Assembly: GCF_000686605.1 (NCBI RefSeq)
Contig: NZ_JMLC01000015.1
Span: forward strand, 1-49,063
DNA length: 49,063 nt
Direction: 5' to 3'
DNA from: Streptococcus sobrinus DSM 20742 = ATCC 33478
Lineage (GTDB): Bacteria; Bacillota; Bacilli; Lactobacillales; Streptococcaceae
In this document: positions 13,624 through 22,239 of the stretch, one piece after another
Layout: every line of letters starts with the position of its first letter
Position numbering within the stretch: position 1 is the first letter of the stretch
Notes under the pieces: generated by a model
The model's database searches: none
The model's input: only the letters and a program-made list of their open reading frames with translations
Told to the model about the DNA's origin: nothing
Translations under genes and position numbers: made by a program

Positions 13624-15741
13624 TTGAAAAAGTATACCTATATTGCCCAGGTAGATGAGCGCGATTGTGGGGTAGCGGCCTTGGCCATGGTCCTTAAGCA
13701 TTATGGATCGACCTATAGTTTGGCCTACCTTAGGGAACTGGCTCAGACCTCTCGGGAAGGAACCTCTGCCTTGGGCTTGATAAGGGCGGCCCAAGGTTTA
13801 GGACTTAAAACCAAGGCTATCCGAGCGCAATTAGATCTTTTTGATGATGAGCATTTGACCTATCCCTTTATCGTTCATGTTGTTAAGGATGAGAGTCTGC
13901 AACACTACTACACGGTCTTTGGGCAAGATGGAGATAAGATTATTATCGGCGATCCTGATCCTGGGAAGAAGGTTGTTAAGTTGCCACGTTCGCAATTTGA
14001 AAAAGAATGGACAGGTGTTGCTCTTTTCTTTGAACCGAGCGAGACTTATACAGTTCACAAGGAGAAGCTCAAAGGGCTCTGGTCTTTTGTACCAATCTTA
14101 CTGAAAAAGAAGACCTTGATTGCCGTTATTGTTGCCATGAGTTTTATGGTGACCGTAATTAATATCGTTGGGTCATACTATTTGCAAGGGATGTTGGATA
14201 GCTTGATTCCAAGAGCCATGTACTCATTTTTGACGATTGTCTCCTTAGGGCTCTGTCTTGCTTATCTGGCTCAACAGGTCTTCCAATTTTTCCAGACCTA
14301 CTTGCTCTCTCGTCTCAGCAATTATCTAGCTGCACAGGTCATCCTTCCTTATATTAAGCATGTCCTGTCTCTGCCGATGAGCTTCTTTACCTCTCGGCGG
14401 ACTGGTGAGATTACTTCACGTTTTGGCGATGCTAGCACAATTATTGATGCCTTAGCTTCAACGATTTTGTCACTCTTCTTGGATTTGACGATTGTTATTA
14501 CCTTGGCTGTGACCCTCTTTGTACAAAGTACACAGCTCTTTAGTTTGACTTTACTGGTGGTTCCTCTCTATGCCTTGGTGATTCTATCCTTCCTCAAATT
14601 TTTTGATCATCAGAACTATCAGGTAATGGAAGCTAATAGTAAGGTTAACACCGCTATCATTGATGATTTGCGGGGGATTGAAACGCTTAAATCCCTACGA
14701 GTTGAAAAGCGGCGTTACTCTTCAATTGAAGGTAAGTTCTCAGATTATTTGACTAAGTCTCTGAAGCGGAGTCAGTGGGAGGCTATTCAAACGAGCTTGA
14801 AGACGATTGTCCAGCTTGTCTTTAATGTCTTGATTCTTTGGTATGGGGCTAATTTGGTGATGCGTGGTCAACTCTCAATAGGGCAGTTGATTACCTATAA
14901 CATGCTGCTGACTTATTTTACAACCCCCCTGACCAATATTATTAATTTGCAAGGAAAACTCCAACAAGCGCGTGTTGCTAACAACCGCCTCCAAGAAGTA
15001 TATGTGGTTGATAAGGAAGAAGAGGCTAAAAATGATGTGAAAGACTTTACCAGCCTTCAGCTATCGGGTGTGGGCCATCGCTTTAGCTACCAACAAGAAA
15101 CCTTAAAGGATATTGACTTATCAATTGAGCGCGGTGATAAGATTGCCCTGATGGGTAAGAGTGGTTCTGGTAAGACAACTTTGGCTAAGATTTTAGCGGG
15201 TTACTATACTGTAAACCAAGGTAAAACTCTGATTGATGAGCGGTCTGTTGGTTATCCTGAATTGAGGAGTTTGGTTACCTATGTTCCCCAACAATCCTAT
15301 GTGTTCACAGGAACCATTTTGGAAAACCTCCTGCTTGGAGTGTCCGGTGATGTTGATGAGAAACGTTTGATAGAAGCTTGTACTACAGCTGAAATTTTAG
15401 AAGATATTCAAGCTATGCCGCTAGGCTTTCAATCTCAAGTTTCCGAAGATGGTGGCCTGTCGGGTGGGCAAAAGCAACGGTTAGCCATTGCTCGGGCTCT
15501 GCTTTCAGACCAGCCAATTTTAGTCTTTGACGAAGCCACAAGTGGACTTGATGGTGATACGGAAGAAAAAGTTATTAAAAATCTCAATAGTATCGATCGG
15601 ACCATGATTTTTGTTGCCCACCGAGGTAGCATCTCAAATTATGCTAACCGAATTGTTAAGATTGAGGCTGGTAAAAAAATTAGCGATCAACCCAACCAAA
15701 AACTCAGGTGGTCACGTTTAGGTTTAGGCCATGTTGTTTAA
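13624..15741 (+). CDS. Peptidase-containing ABC transporter for double-glycine peptides
   Basis: The 705-residue exporter cleaves leaders after GG and moves the mature peptide across the membrane. It has an N-terminal C39 peptidase (about 1-130) with candidate triad Cys15 (RDCGVAAL), His94 (LQHYYTVFG) and Asp110 (IIGDPDPG), six membrane helices (about 150-430) and an ATPase domain with GKSGSGKTT, LSGGQKQR and LVFDEATSGLDGDTEE. The start is TTG 13624, with the SD sequence GAAAGGGG; the peptidase motif sits only 14 residues in, so no longer form is needed. It lies 43 bases after the pheromone gene with no terminator between, so both come from promoter 4. It has no separate accessory (ComB-like) gene next to it. 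Confidence 0.92.
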   Translation: MKKYTYIAQVDERDCGVAALAMVLKHYGSTYSLAYLRELAQTSREGTSALGLIRAAQGLGLKTKAIRAQLDLFDDEHLTYPFIVHVVKDESLQHYYTVFGQDGDKIIIGDPDPGKKVVKLPRSQFEKEWTGVALFFEPSETYTVHKEKLKGLWSFVPILLKKKTLIAVIVAMSFMVTVINIVGSYYLQGMLDSLIPRAMYSFLTIVSLGLCLAYLAQQVFQFFQTYLLSRLSNYLAAQVILPYIKHVLSLPMSFFTSRRTGEITSRFGDASTIIDALASTILSLFLDLTIVITLAVTLFVQSTQLFSLTLLVVPLYALVILSFLKFFDHQNYQVMEANSKVNTAIIDDLRGIETLKSLRVEKRRYSSIEGKFSDYLTKSLKRSQWEAIQTSLKTIVQLVFNVLILWYGANLVMRGQLSIGQLITYNMLLTYFTTPLTNIINLQGKLQQARVANNRLQEVYVVDKEEEAKNDVKDFTSLQLSGVGHRFSYQQETLKDIDLSIERGDKIALMGKSGSGKTTLAKILAGYYTVNQGKTLIDERSVGYPELRSLVTYVPQQSYVFTGTILENLLLGVSGDVDEKRLIEACTTAEILEDIQAMPLGFQSQVSEDGGLSGGQKQRLAIARALLSDQPILVFDEATSGLDGDTEEKVIKNLNSIDRTMIFVAHRGSISNYANRIVKIEAGKKISDQPNQKLRWSRLGLGHVV

Positions 15742-15772
15742 TGATAAAATAGCTCCTTATAGATAAGACAAG

Positions 15773-15807
15773 CACTCTCAACAACTTAAGATTGAGGGTG
15801 TTTTATT
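15773..15807 (+). terminator. Terminator after the C39 exporter
   Basis: CACTCTCA (15773-15780) pairs with TGAGGGTG (15793-15800), one G-U pair, then TTTTATT. Confidence 0.85.
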
Positions 15808-15854
15808 ATCACTTTTTAAGTCACTCAATTATCATTAGTTAGTTGTGTCTGCGC

Positions 15855-15911
15855 TGTCATCAAACTGTTATTTTTTTGATATTGTATAGGGGCCAAAAAG
15901 GACGGTATAAT
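15855..15911 (+). promoter_or_regulatory. Promoter of comR-like gene 2
   Basis: It repeats the element found before comR-like gene 1 (TGTCATCAAACTGTTATTT, then TTTTGATATTG) with TATAAT at 15906-15911 at the same distance. Confidence 0.6.
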
Positions 15912-15934
15912 GAACCAAGAATTGGAGGACGATT

Positions 15935-16837
15935 ATGACGATGAAAGAAGTTCTAGGGCAGCGGATTAAGGAAGAAAGAGAAAGCAAGCAGATCTCACAG
16001 AAGCTCCTATGCGGGAATGGGGCAGCTCTGACTGTCCGTCAGCTGCAAAGGATTGAGCATGGCCAGTCCCTGCCGACGCTGGAAAAACTGGAGTTTATCG
16101 CCCGGCGCTTGGATTTGAAAACGTCAGACCTTTTGGAGAGCGTTGATGTCCAATTGCCAGAGGATTATTGGGCTATGAAGGCTTGAATCGTTAAGTTCCC
16201 CACCTATGGGGAGAAAGAGCGGATTCAACGTAAGCTGGACCTGATTAACGAAATTTTGGTCAAGTACTTTGATCGTCTGCCTGAGGATGAGTTGCTCTTT
16301 TTGGACCTGTCAGAAAATATCTTGGATAGGATCCACGATAAACGTATCCCCAATATCGAGGAAATCTATGATGATGCTTTCGAGCAGGTGCTCAAGAAGA
16401 AAACCTTTACTTTTAATGACTACCTTTATTTGAGTTATTTTTTACAAAAGTGTCGCAATGAAGCTAGTTATGATCGAAAGATCTTCAAACAGATTGAGCA
16501 AAAATTACTCCAACAAGAACTGAGTTCAGACGAGTTTTATAATATTGAATTTTTGGCAGCAGTTATGGACGCGGCTGCTGTCTATGCTTTTCATGATGAT
16601 TATAAGGATATCATGCCATTGTTGAAGAAAATACATTGGATTATTGAGCAAGCCCAACTCCACACCTATAAGGCAGGGGTTCTAGAATTAGAAGCTAAAT
16701 ACTATGTTAAAATCGCTAAGGATAAGGATAGGGCCAAGAAACTTTATCAACAAGCTCTAAAGTTAGGGGAAATCTTGGAGGATCCTGCTATTATTGCAGA
16801 TATTAAGATGGAAATGAAAAACGATGGGATTGAGTAA
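15935..16837 (+). pseudogene. Second ComR-like regulator, broken by an in-frame TGA
   Basis: The two open segments 15935-16186 and 16256-16837 are in the same frame, and the bases between are also open apart from one TGA at 16184-16186. At that codon the intact copy reads MKARIVKFPTYG; here it is MKA-stop-IVKFPTYG, which fits CGA (Arg) to TGA. Without the stop the protein would be 300 residues, nearly the same length as copy 1 and clearly paralogous (shared ISQ, RQLQRIEHGQSLPTLEKLEFIA, ENIL, AAVMDAAAVYAFHDDY). As it stands, an 83-residue product with the DNA-binding domain alone could still be made. No pheromone gene or ComR box follows it. Confidence 0.85.
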
Positions 16838-16933
16838 GAGCGAGTTTCTTTTATTATTTAAGTTGATTGTCAGTTTATTTACTTTGTTATTAGATAAAGG
16901 ATTTCAATTCTTTGCATTGGTTAATCCTGTCAG

Positions 16934-16962
16934 AAAAAGACCGAACTTTTGTTCGATCTTTT
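16934..16962. terminator. Bidirectional terminator
   Basis: AAAGA-CC-GAAC pairs with GTTC-GAT-CTTT, with A-run and T-run on the two sides. It separates the second comR-like gene from the convergent XRE gene. Confidence 0.8.
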
Positions 16963-16966
16963 TTAT

Positions 16967-17839
16967 TTAGTCTTGAATAATGGTCAGCTCACTCTTGATA
17001 CCATTGAGCTCGATTGTGTTATCTGCTTCTGGATTTGAAAAGTCGCTAGTTGGTTGACCATTTTTTTCAAAGGTCATTTTAGTGGTAAGACATCTTTTTT
17101 TGCTGGCAAACTGAAAATCTTTTGGAACATAGAGTTTGGAGCTGCAGGAAACTTGGTTGAGATCAAGTTTGCCCTTGAAATGACTTAGAAAGATTCGACT
17201 ATCTAAGTTATTGTTCAGTTCAATATGACCTTGGCAGTCCTTGATGGTAAACTCTGAGGCTCGCCCATCAAACTCAATATTAACCGTTTTTATTCCAAGT
17301 AAATCTATCTTTTGGCAGTTAGCAGCAATCTCACAATTTTCTAGATATTTTTCTGGCAACTTGACTAGAATGGTTAGATCTTCTTTGGCTTGGTTCTGAC
17401 TCAAGTCTTGAGATTGTTTCAGGTTCACATCAAGAGCTTTTTTTTGATCGTCAAGTTTAAGCTTACAAATCTGTTCTAGTTTTTCAATAGTATTTGATTT
17501 GAGATAGACCTCAATTTTTTCATTCTCAGCTATTTGCAGCCGGATTTCATGAGCAACTCCTAGCTTGAGATCAAATCGTTTGGGTCTGTCAATATCATAA
17601 CTGGTGTAGCTTTGATAGAGAAAATCTTTGGTCGGTTGAGCAATATTTTCTTGGAGTAGTTGATCTAGAGAAATCTCAAAGAGATTAGCTAAGGCTTGCA
17701 GGTTGCCGATATCAGGCAGACCACCACCAGTTTCCCACTTGGTGATGGCTTGACGGGAAACATTAAGGTTTTCAGCTAGTTTTTCCTGAGAGAGCCCCAG
17801 CTCTTTGCGATAGTGACGAAGGGTTTGTTCAAGTGCCAT
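16967..17839 (-). CDS. XRE-family regulator with C-terminal beta-rich domain
   Basis: The 290-residue protein has an N-terminal helix-turn-helix (about 7-61: LGLSQEKLAENLNVSRQAITKWETGGGLPD) and a C-terminal region (about 85-290) with repeated short strands such as CEIAANCQKIDLLGIKTVNIEF, reminiscent of DUF4097-type beta-helix or toast-rack domains. It is divergent from a MacB-like ABC transporter, with two identical-type operators in between, so it probably regulates itself and the transporter, perhaps in response to an envelope ligand. The ligand is unknown. Confidence 0.8.
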   Translation of the reverse strand: MALEQTLRHYRKELGLSQEKLAENLNVSRQAITKWETGGGLPDIGNLQALANLFEISLDQLLQENIAQPTKDFLYQSYTSYDIDRPKRFDLKLGVAHEIRLQIAENEKIEVYLKSNTIEKLEQICKLKLDDQKKALDVNLKQSQDLSQNQAKEDLTILVKLPEKYLENCEIAANCQKIDLLGIKTVNIEFDGRASEFTIKDCQGHIELNNNLDSRIFLSHFKGKLDLNQVSCSSKLYVPKDFQFASKKRCLTTKMTFEKNGQPTSDFSNPEADNTIELNGIKSELTIIQD

Positions 17840-17975
17840 AATATTATTTCCTTATTTCTAATAGTTCTGTGAATAGCTTGAGGTCTAATTTTCTGGTCTC
17901 AGCCTATTCACTCTTTTACTCTACCTTGAGTGAGACTGGAGAACCAGCAAGTTTGTTTGTCATTTAATAAAATTT

Positions 17976-17992
17976 TGCTACTTTTCGTAGCA
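17976..17992. promoter_or_regulatory. Operator 1: TGCTAC-N5-GTAGCA
   Basis: A perfect 6-base inverted repeat around a 5-base spacer, in the 318-base divergent region between the XRE gene and the ABC genes. The same GCTAC-N5-GTAGC layout recurs at 18054-18068, so the pair is a good candidate for the binding sites of the XRE regulator. Confidence 0.65.
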
Positions 17993-18053
17993 TAGCACTA
18001 TTATAACCTATTTAGCAGGTTGAGTCAGGGTTGTTTTCGTATCAAAGAATTGC

Positions 18054-18068
18054 GCTACAAAGCGTAGC
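18054..18068. promoter_or_regulatory. Operator 2: GCTAC-N5-GTAGC
   Basis: The second copy of the inverted repeat, 78 bases after the first in register, 90 bases before the ABC ATPase start. Apart from these sites the divergent region (17840-18157) holds no gene that I can see. Confidence 0.65.
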
Positions 18069-18157
18069 AAAAATAGATAATTTGTTAATCATAGTTGCTG
18101 GTCGCGATTCTATTTTCTCGTTATAGTATGAGCGACCTAGTTAAAAGGAGGATACTT

Positions 18158-18916
18158 ATGATTAAACAGGTTATCATTTCGGCCCATCAGCTTGGAAAAA
18201 GTTTTGGTGAAAAAAATAATCAAGAGACGATCTTTTCTCATTTAAATCTTGAGATTTATCAAGGAGATTTTACAGTTATTATGGGAGCTTCGGGAGCAGG
18301 AAAATCCACCCTGCTCTATTCTTTGTCGGGAATGGACAAACCAACAGAAGGAGAAATTTATATTGATGGTACTAATATCACCCAAATGACCAGCGATCAA
18401 CTGGCCAAATTTCGTAGGAAACAATGTGGCTTTGTTTTTCAGCAAATTTATCTCATGCAAGAGCAGAATCTTATGGATAATGTGCTAATAGCAGGAACCT
18501 TACTGACAAGAAAGCGAAAGGAATTGCTAGCCCAAGCCAAGAATTTGTTTGCGCAAGTGGCTATTTCAGAGCAAACTCAAGCCAAACTCCCTTCGCAAGT
18601 TTCGGGAGGGGAGGCCCAGCGGGCAGGAATCGTTCGAGCAATTATTAATCAGCCCAATATTTTATTTGCGGATGAGCCAACAGGGGCTTTGAATTCAGCA
18701 AATTCAGATGCTGTTTTAGATGTTTTCTCTTCGCTTCATCAAGGAGGGCAAAGCATTGTGATGGTGACGCACGATAAAAAGTCGGCCTTACGAGGAAACC
18801 GGATTATCTATCTCAAAGATGGCAAGATTTTTGGTGAATGTCAGTTTGATGAGGCATTAGGTGACAAGGAGCGTCAGAAAAAATTTGATCAGTTTCTTTT
18901 AGAAATGGGGTGGTAA
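18158..18916 (+). CDS. ABC transporter ATP-binding protein, MacB/LolD type
   Basis: The 252-residue ATPase has Walker A GASGAGKST, signature VSGGEAQR, Walker B ILFADEPTGALNS and the switch His in VMVTHDKK. The LolD/MacB class powers mechanotransmission by FtsX-fold permeases, often for antimicrobial peptide resistance or envelope stress sensing. ATG 18158 follows AAAGGAGGA; an in-frame upstream start at 18095 is rejected for want of an SD sequence. The permease gene starts two bases after its stop. Confidence 0.9.
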   Translation: MIKQVIISAHQLGKSFGEKNNQETIFSHLNLEIYQGDFTVIMGASGAGKSTLLYSLSGMDKPTEGEIYIDGTNITQMTSDQLAKFRRKQCGFVFQQIYLMQEQNLMDNVLIAGTLLTRKRKELLAQAKNLFAQVAISEQTQAKLPSQVSGGEAQRAGIVRAIINQPNILFADEPTGALNSANSDAVLDVFSSLHQGGQSIVMVTHDKKSALRGNRIIYLKDGKIFGECQFDEALGDKERQKKFDQFLLEMGW

Positions 18917-18918
18917 GT

Positions 18919-21228
18919 ATGTTTCTTGCTTTTCAAAATCTCAGGAAGCAAAAGCGTCACTATTTTTCTTTCGCTTTGATGCTCTTTTTGACAGCGGTCA
19001 TTGTCAATCTATCCCTCGTTCTCTCTTTTCAAACATCAAAAGCCTATGATCAGAACTTTAACAGATTAAAGACTGCTCAGTTGAATGTTTTGATTTCCCA
19101 GAAACAAGACAGTAAAGACCTATTAAAAGAGATTGATAAAATTCAGGGGGTGACTCTTGTAGAGCGTCATCAAGGGATTTTTACCAAGGCTAAGGTTCAT
19201 CATTTTGCAGGGACAGACTTTGAAATGACAACAGTTTTCTACGACAGTAGTCAGAAAAGGAATTTGAATCGCTTTGAGTTGTCAAAATCTAGTAAAGTGG
19301 CCAGTCAGAGTGTCTATATCCCTAATTATATCTCCAAACTAGGAGGCTTTCCCCTTGGTTCTAAAATACGCTACACTATAGGCAAAAAGGACTACACCTA
19401 TTCTGTCGCTGGGACCGTGGAAGAGATGCAGTACGGCAATTACGGTACTAATGTTATTGGGATCTATCTTCCCCATAATGCTTATCAGTCTCTATTCAAG
19501 GAAGAAGAGGCACATTCAGTTGCGGAATATTCTCTAAAGGTAAGTTCGTCATCAGATCTTAGTGTGGTGAAGAAAAAACTGACTTCGCTCTTGTCTGACA
19601 AAGGTATTGCAGCTGTGCTTATTAAAGATAGTAAAACCGTCAAGCAGGCGAGAACCATGATGAGCACCTTATTGATTGCTATTTTTATAGCAGTAGCTGG
19701 GATAGTTTTTATCATTAGCTTATTCTTGAGTGCTTTTCGAATTCAAAATCACCTTAAATCAGAAGTGGTTAATATGGGGGTGCTTAAGGCAATGGGTTAT
19801 ACCAGTGCTAAGATTATCTTTTCAGAAGTGCTTCCTTATCTATTGGTGGCTATGATAGCTACGGTTACGGGGGTTCTAACCTCCTATCTGGTTCTTCCTT
19901 TTCTCGCTTCCTTTTTAGCAGTTCAATCGGGATTCTCCTTTCAGCCGACCTTTGATAGCTATGCTCTGTGTCTGATTGTGGTGTTTGTGACTGGAGTAGC
20001 AGGTGGGTTAACTTATCTTTGTGCTAGAAAAATTCATCGCTTCAACCCTATTGATGCTGTTAGGAGAACAGACTCTACTCGGCGATTCTCGAATCATTTT
20101 TCCCTAGCAAATTCTAAGCTAGGAATCTCGGGGGCTTTAATCTTAAAGCAAGTATTTGCGTCTTTTTGGCAAAATATGCTACTGTTTGTTTTAACCGTAG
20201 GACTCATGATGTTACTCGCTTTCTCAGGGACACTGCTTTATAATACCGCCGGTAAGCCCGACAATTTTTTAAGAACCCTTTCAGAAGAGCTCCCTTCTGC
20301 TATTTTTACTGTAGACAAACCTCAAGAGTTACAAAATATAAAAAAGGAGCTTAAAAGCGACTCCAGAGTTAAACAAGTTTTAGACTATTCTACTCAGTCT
20401 GTCAATGGTCCTGATGGAGGTCTAACAGCATTTGTAACACCAGACTTCTCTAAGTTGACTAATGATATTATTTATAAAGGTAGAAACCCCTCGACCAGTG
20501 ATGAGGTGGCAATTGGCAGTGCCTTAGCTCATCATTATAAAATTGGTGATTGGATTAGACTGGATAATAATGGCAGGTCTCACACCTATAAAGTTACAGG
20601 CTATGTCCAAAGTGTCAACAATCAAGGACAGGTTTGTGAATTGACGGCGGCAGGCTATCATAAGATTACTGAAACGAGACTGAATCATTTGAATGTTTAT
20701 CTGAAGAAAGGAGCGTCTGTCAGGCGTTTCATAAAAGAATACAGGAAGAACCATTCGAATAGTTCTTTAAAGGTTACTAATTACGATCAAGTTATTAAGA
20801 CTGGTAGTAGGCTCTATACGGGAGTTATTGCTCTTGTCTTAGGTGCTGTCTTTACACTTTCCATATTTATGATTAGCTTAGTTTTGTTTGTGGTTATTAA
20901 TTCACTGATTACCAGACGCAAGCAGGAGCTAGGCATCTATAAGGCTCTAGGTTGGTCCAATAAGCAACTGATTTTCCAGTTAATTTTTGGCTTTATTCCT
21001 GTTATAATACTGGCCGCATTTTTATCCATTCTGCTAGCTATCTCTCTCATTCCCTTACTAAATCAGGAAGTTTTAGGTCTGGTTGGAGTTTATAAAAACC
21101 ATTTTCAAGTTTCATTAGGAGTTTTGTTTCTTCTTGCTTTAGCTTTTGTTGGGTTAAATTTTGCAATTAGTTTGTTTTTATCTCGGTCAATAAAAACGAT
21201 TGTCCCTTATTCTCTTTTAACAGAATAG
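18919..21228 (+). CDS. ABC transporter permease, FtsX-like, two repeats
   Basis: The 769-residue membrane protein has a first helix (about 15-37), a large outside domain (about 40-245), three helices with a FtsX domain (about 250-380), then the same plan again (outside domain about 450-630, helices to the end). The typical motif VVNMGVLKAMGYTSAKI recurs in the second half as RKQELGIYKALGWSNKQ. ATG 18919 is preferred to GTG 18910, which overlaps the ATPase gene. With the XRE regulator it forms a self-contained module, probably for peptide resistance; the substrate is not known. Confidence 0.88.
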   Translation: MFLAFQNLRKQKRHYFSFALMLFLTAVIVNLSLVLSFQTSKAYDQNFNRLKTAQLNVLISQKQDSKDLLKEIDKIQGVTLVERHQGIFTKAKVHHFAGTDFEMTTVFYDSSQKRNLNRFELSKSSKVASQSVYIPNYISKLGGFPLGSKIRYTIGKKDYTYSVAGTVEEMQYGNYGTNVIGIYLPHNAYQSLFKEEEAHSVAEYSLKVSSSSDLSVVKKKLTSLLSDKGIAAVLIKDSKTVKQARTMMSTLLIAIFIAVAGIVFIISLFLSAFRIQNHLKSEVVNMGVLKAMGYTSAKIIFSEVLPYLLVAMIATVTGVLTSYLVLPFLASFLAVQSGFSFQPTFDSYALCLIVVFVTGVAGGLTYLCARKIHRFNPIDAVRRTDSTRRFSNHFSLANSKLGISGALILKQVFASFWQNMLLFVLTVGLMMLLAFSGTLLYNTAGKPDNFLRTLSEELPSAIFTVDKPQELQNIKKELKSDSRVKQVLDYSTQSVNGPDGGLTAFVTPDFSKLTNDIIYKGRNPSTSDEVAIGSALAHHYKIGDWIRLDNNGRSHTYKVTGYVQSVNNQGQVCELTAAGYHKITETRLNHLNVYLKKGASVRRFIKEYRKNHSNSSLKVTNYDQVIKTGSRLYTGVIALVLGAVFTLSIFMISLVLFVVINSLITRRKQELGIYKALGWSNKQLIFQLIFGFIPVIILAAFLSILLAISLIPLLNQEVLGLVGVYKNHFQVSLGVLFLLALAFVGLNFAISLFLSRSIKTIVPYSLLTE

Positions 21229-21235
21229 CAAAACA

Positions 21236-21268
21236 AAAATAGTTCGTGAATAGCGAACTATTTTTGTT
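21236..21268 (+). terminator. Terminator after the ABC permease, with CGAAC arms
   Basis: AAATAGTTCG pairs with CGAACTATTT around TGAATAG, followed by TTGTTTTT. The right arm holds CGAAC (21254-21258), the core of PurR boxes, and another CGAAC lies at 21347-21351 just before purC, so the region could also be a PurR site. Confidence 0.8.
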
Positions 21269-21357
21269 TTTGTTTTTTGTATTGTCTGTAAAACATTGAA
21301 CCTTCTTCCTATATATGTTAAAATTTAGGAGAACAAAAAGGGAAGGCGAACATTTTC

Positions 21358-22065
21358 ATGAAAAAAGAACTCATTTACACTGGTAAAGCCAAGGATATTT
21401 ATACGACTGAGGATGAGAACGAGATTGTATCGGTCTACAAGGACCAGGCAACCATGCTCAATGGGGCTCGCAAGGAGACCATCAAGGGCAAGGGCGTGCT
21501 GAACAATCAAATCTCATCCTTAATTTTTGAAAAGTTAAATGCGGCTGGTGTGGCGACCCACTTTCTTAAGCAGTTGTCGCAGACAGAACAACTCAATAAA
21601 AAGGTCAAAATCATTCCTTTGGAAGTGGTCCTGCGGAACTATACGGCGGGCTCTTTCGCCAAGCGTTTCGGTCTGGAAGAGGGCATCAAGTTTGAGACGC
21701 CGATTGTTGAGTTTTACTATAAAAATGATGAGCTGGATGATCCTTTTATCAATGATGATCACGTCAAGTTTTTGGATATTGCCGATGATCAGCAGATTGC
21801 CTTTCTTAAGGAAGAAACTCGTCGGATCAACGGTCTTTTGAGCGACTGGTTCAGTCAAATTGGTCTCAAGTTGATTGACTTCAAGTTGGAATTTGGTTTC
21901 GACAAGGATGGCAAGATTATTTTGGCGGATGAATTTTCACCAGACAACTGTCGCCTTTGGGACAAGGAAGGCCATCACATGGACAAGGATGTTTTCCGCA
22001 GAGACTTGGGTAATCTGACCGATGTCTACGAAGTTGTTTTGGAAAAACTGCAAGGGGTAGACTAA
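21358..22065 (+). CDS. purC: Phosphoribosylaminoimidazole-succinocarboxamide synthase
   Basis: PurC joins aspartate to CAIR with ATP to give SAICAR. The 235-residue protein shows [20 protein letters not shown] at the start, [16 protein letters not shown] and the late [14 protein letters not shown] motif. Length is usual. It is the first gene of the purine region. A candidate promoter (TTGAAC 21296-21301 and TTAAAA 21318-21323) and CGAAC motifs lie upstream. A BOX-like repeat separates it from purL. Confidence 0.96.
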   Translation: MKKELIYTGKAKDIYTTEDENEIVSVYKDQATMLNGARKETIKGKGVLNNQISSLIFEKLNAAGVATHFLKQLSQTEQLNKKVKIIPLEVVLRNYTAGSFAKRFGLEEGIKFETPIVEFYYKNDELDDPFINDDHVKFLDIADDQQIAFLKEETRRINGLLSDWFSQIGLKLIDFKLEFGFDKDGKIILADEFSPDNCRLWDKEGHHMDKDVFRRDLGNLTDVYEVVLEKLQGVD

Positions 22066-22081
22066 GGAAATTAATTGTCGT

Positions 22082-22206
22082 TGAAAATCAAAAGTGGGCG
22101 GGAGCAGAAACTCCGCCCATCTCACAAAGATGGCAAAACCAACCGACCTCGCAAGGCATGGCCGTGCAAGGAGTGGATGGCGGAAGCTTTTGATTTTTGA
22201 AGAGTA
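22082..22206 (-). repeat. BOX-like intergenic repeat, short form
   Basis: The segment starts GAAAATCAAAAG and ends CTTTTGATTTTTGAAGAGTA, so its ends form an inverted repeat. Read on the minus strand it begins TACTCTTCAAAAATCAAAAG, like the start of pneumococcal BOX elements (boxA begins ATACTCTTCGAAAATC). The inside has GC-rich arms (GGGCGGGAG / CTCCGCCC). It fills the gap between purC and purL. Confidence 0.6.
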
Positions 22207-22239
22207 TGCGTTAAGAAATTAAGACAAAGGAAATAAAGC

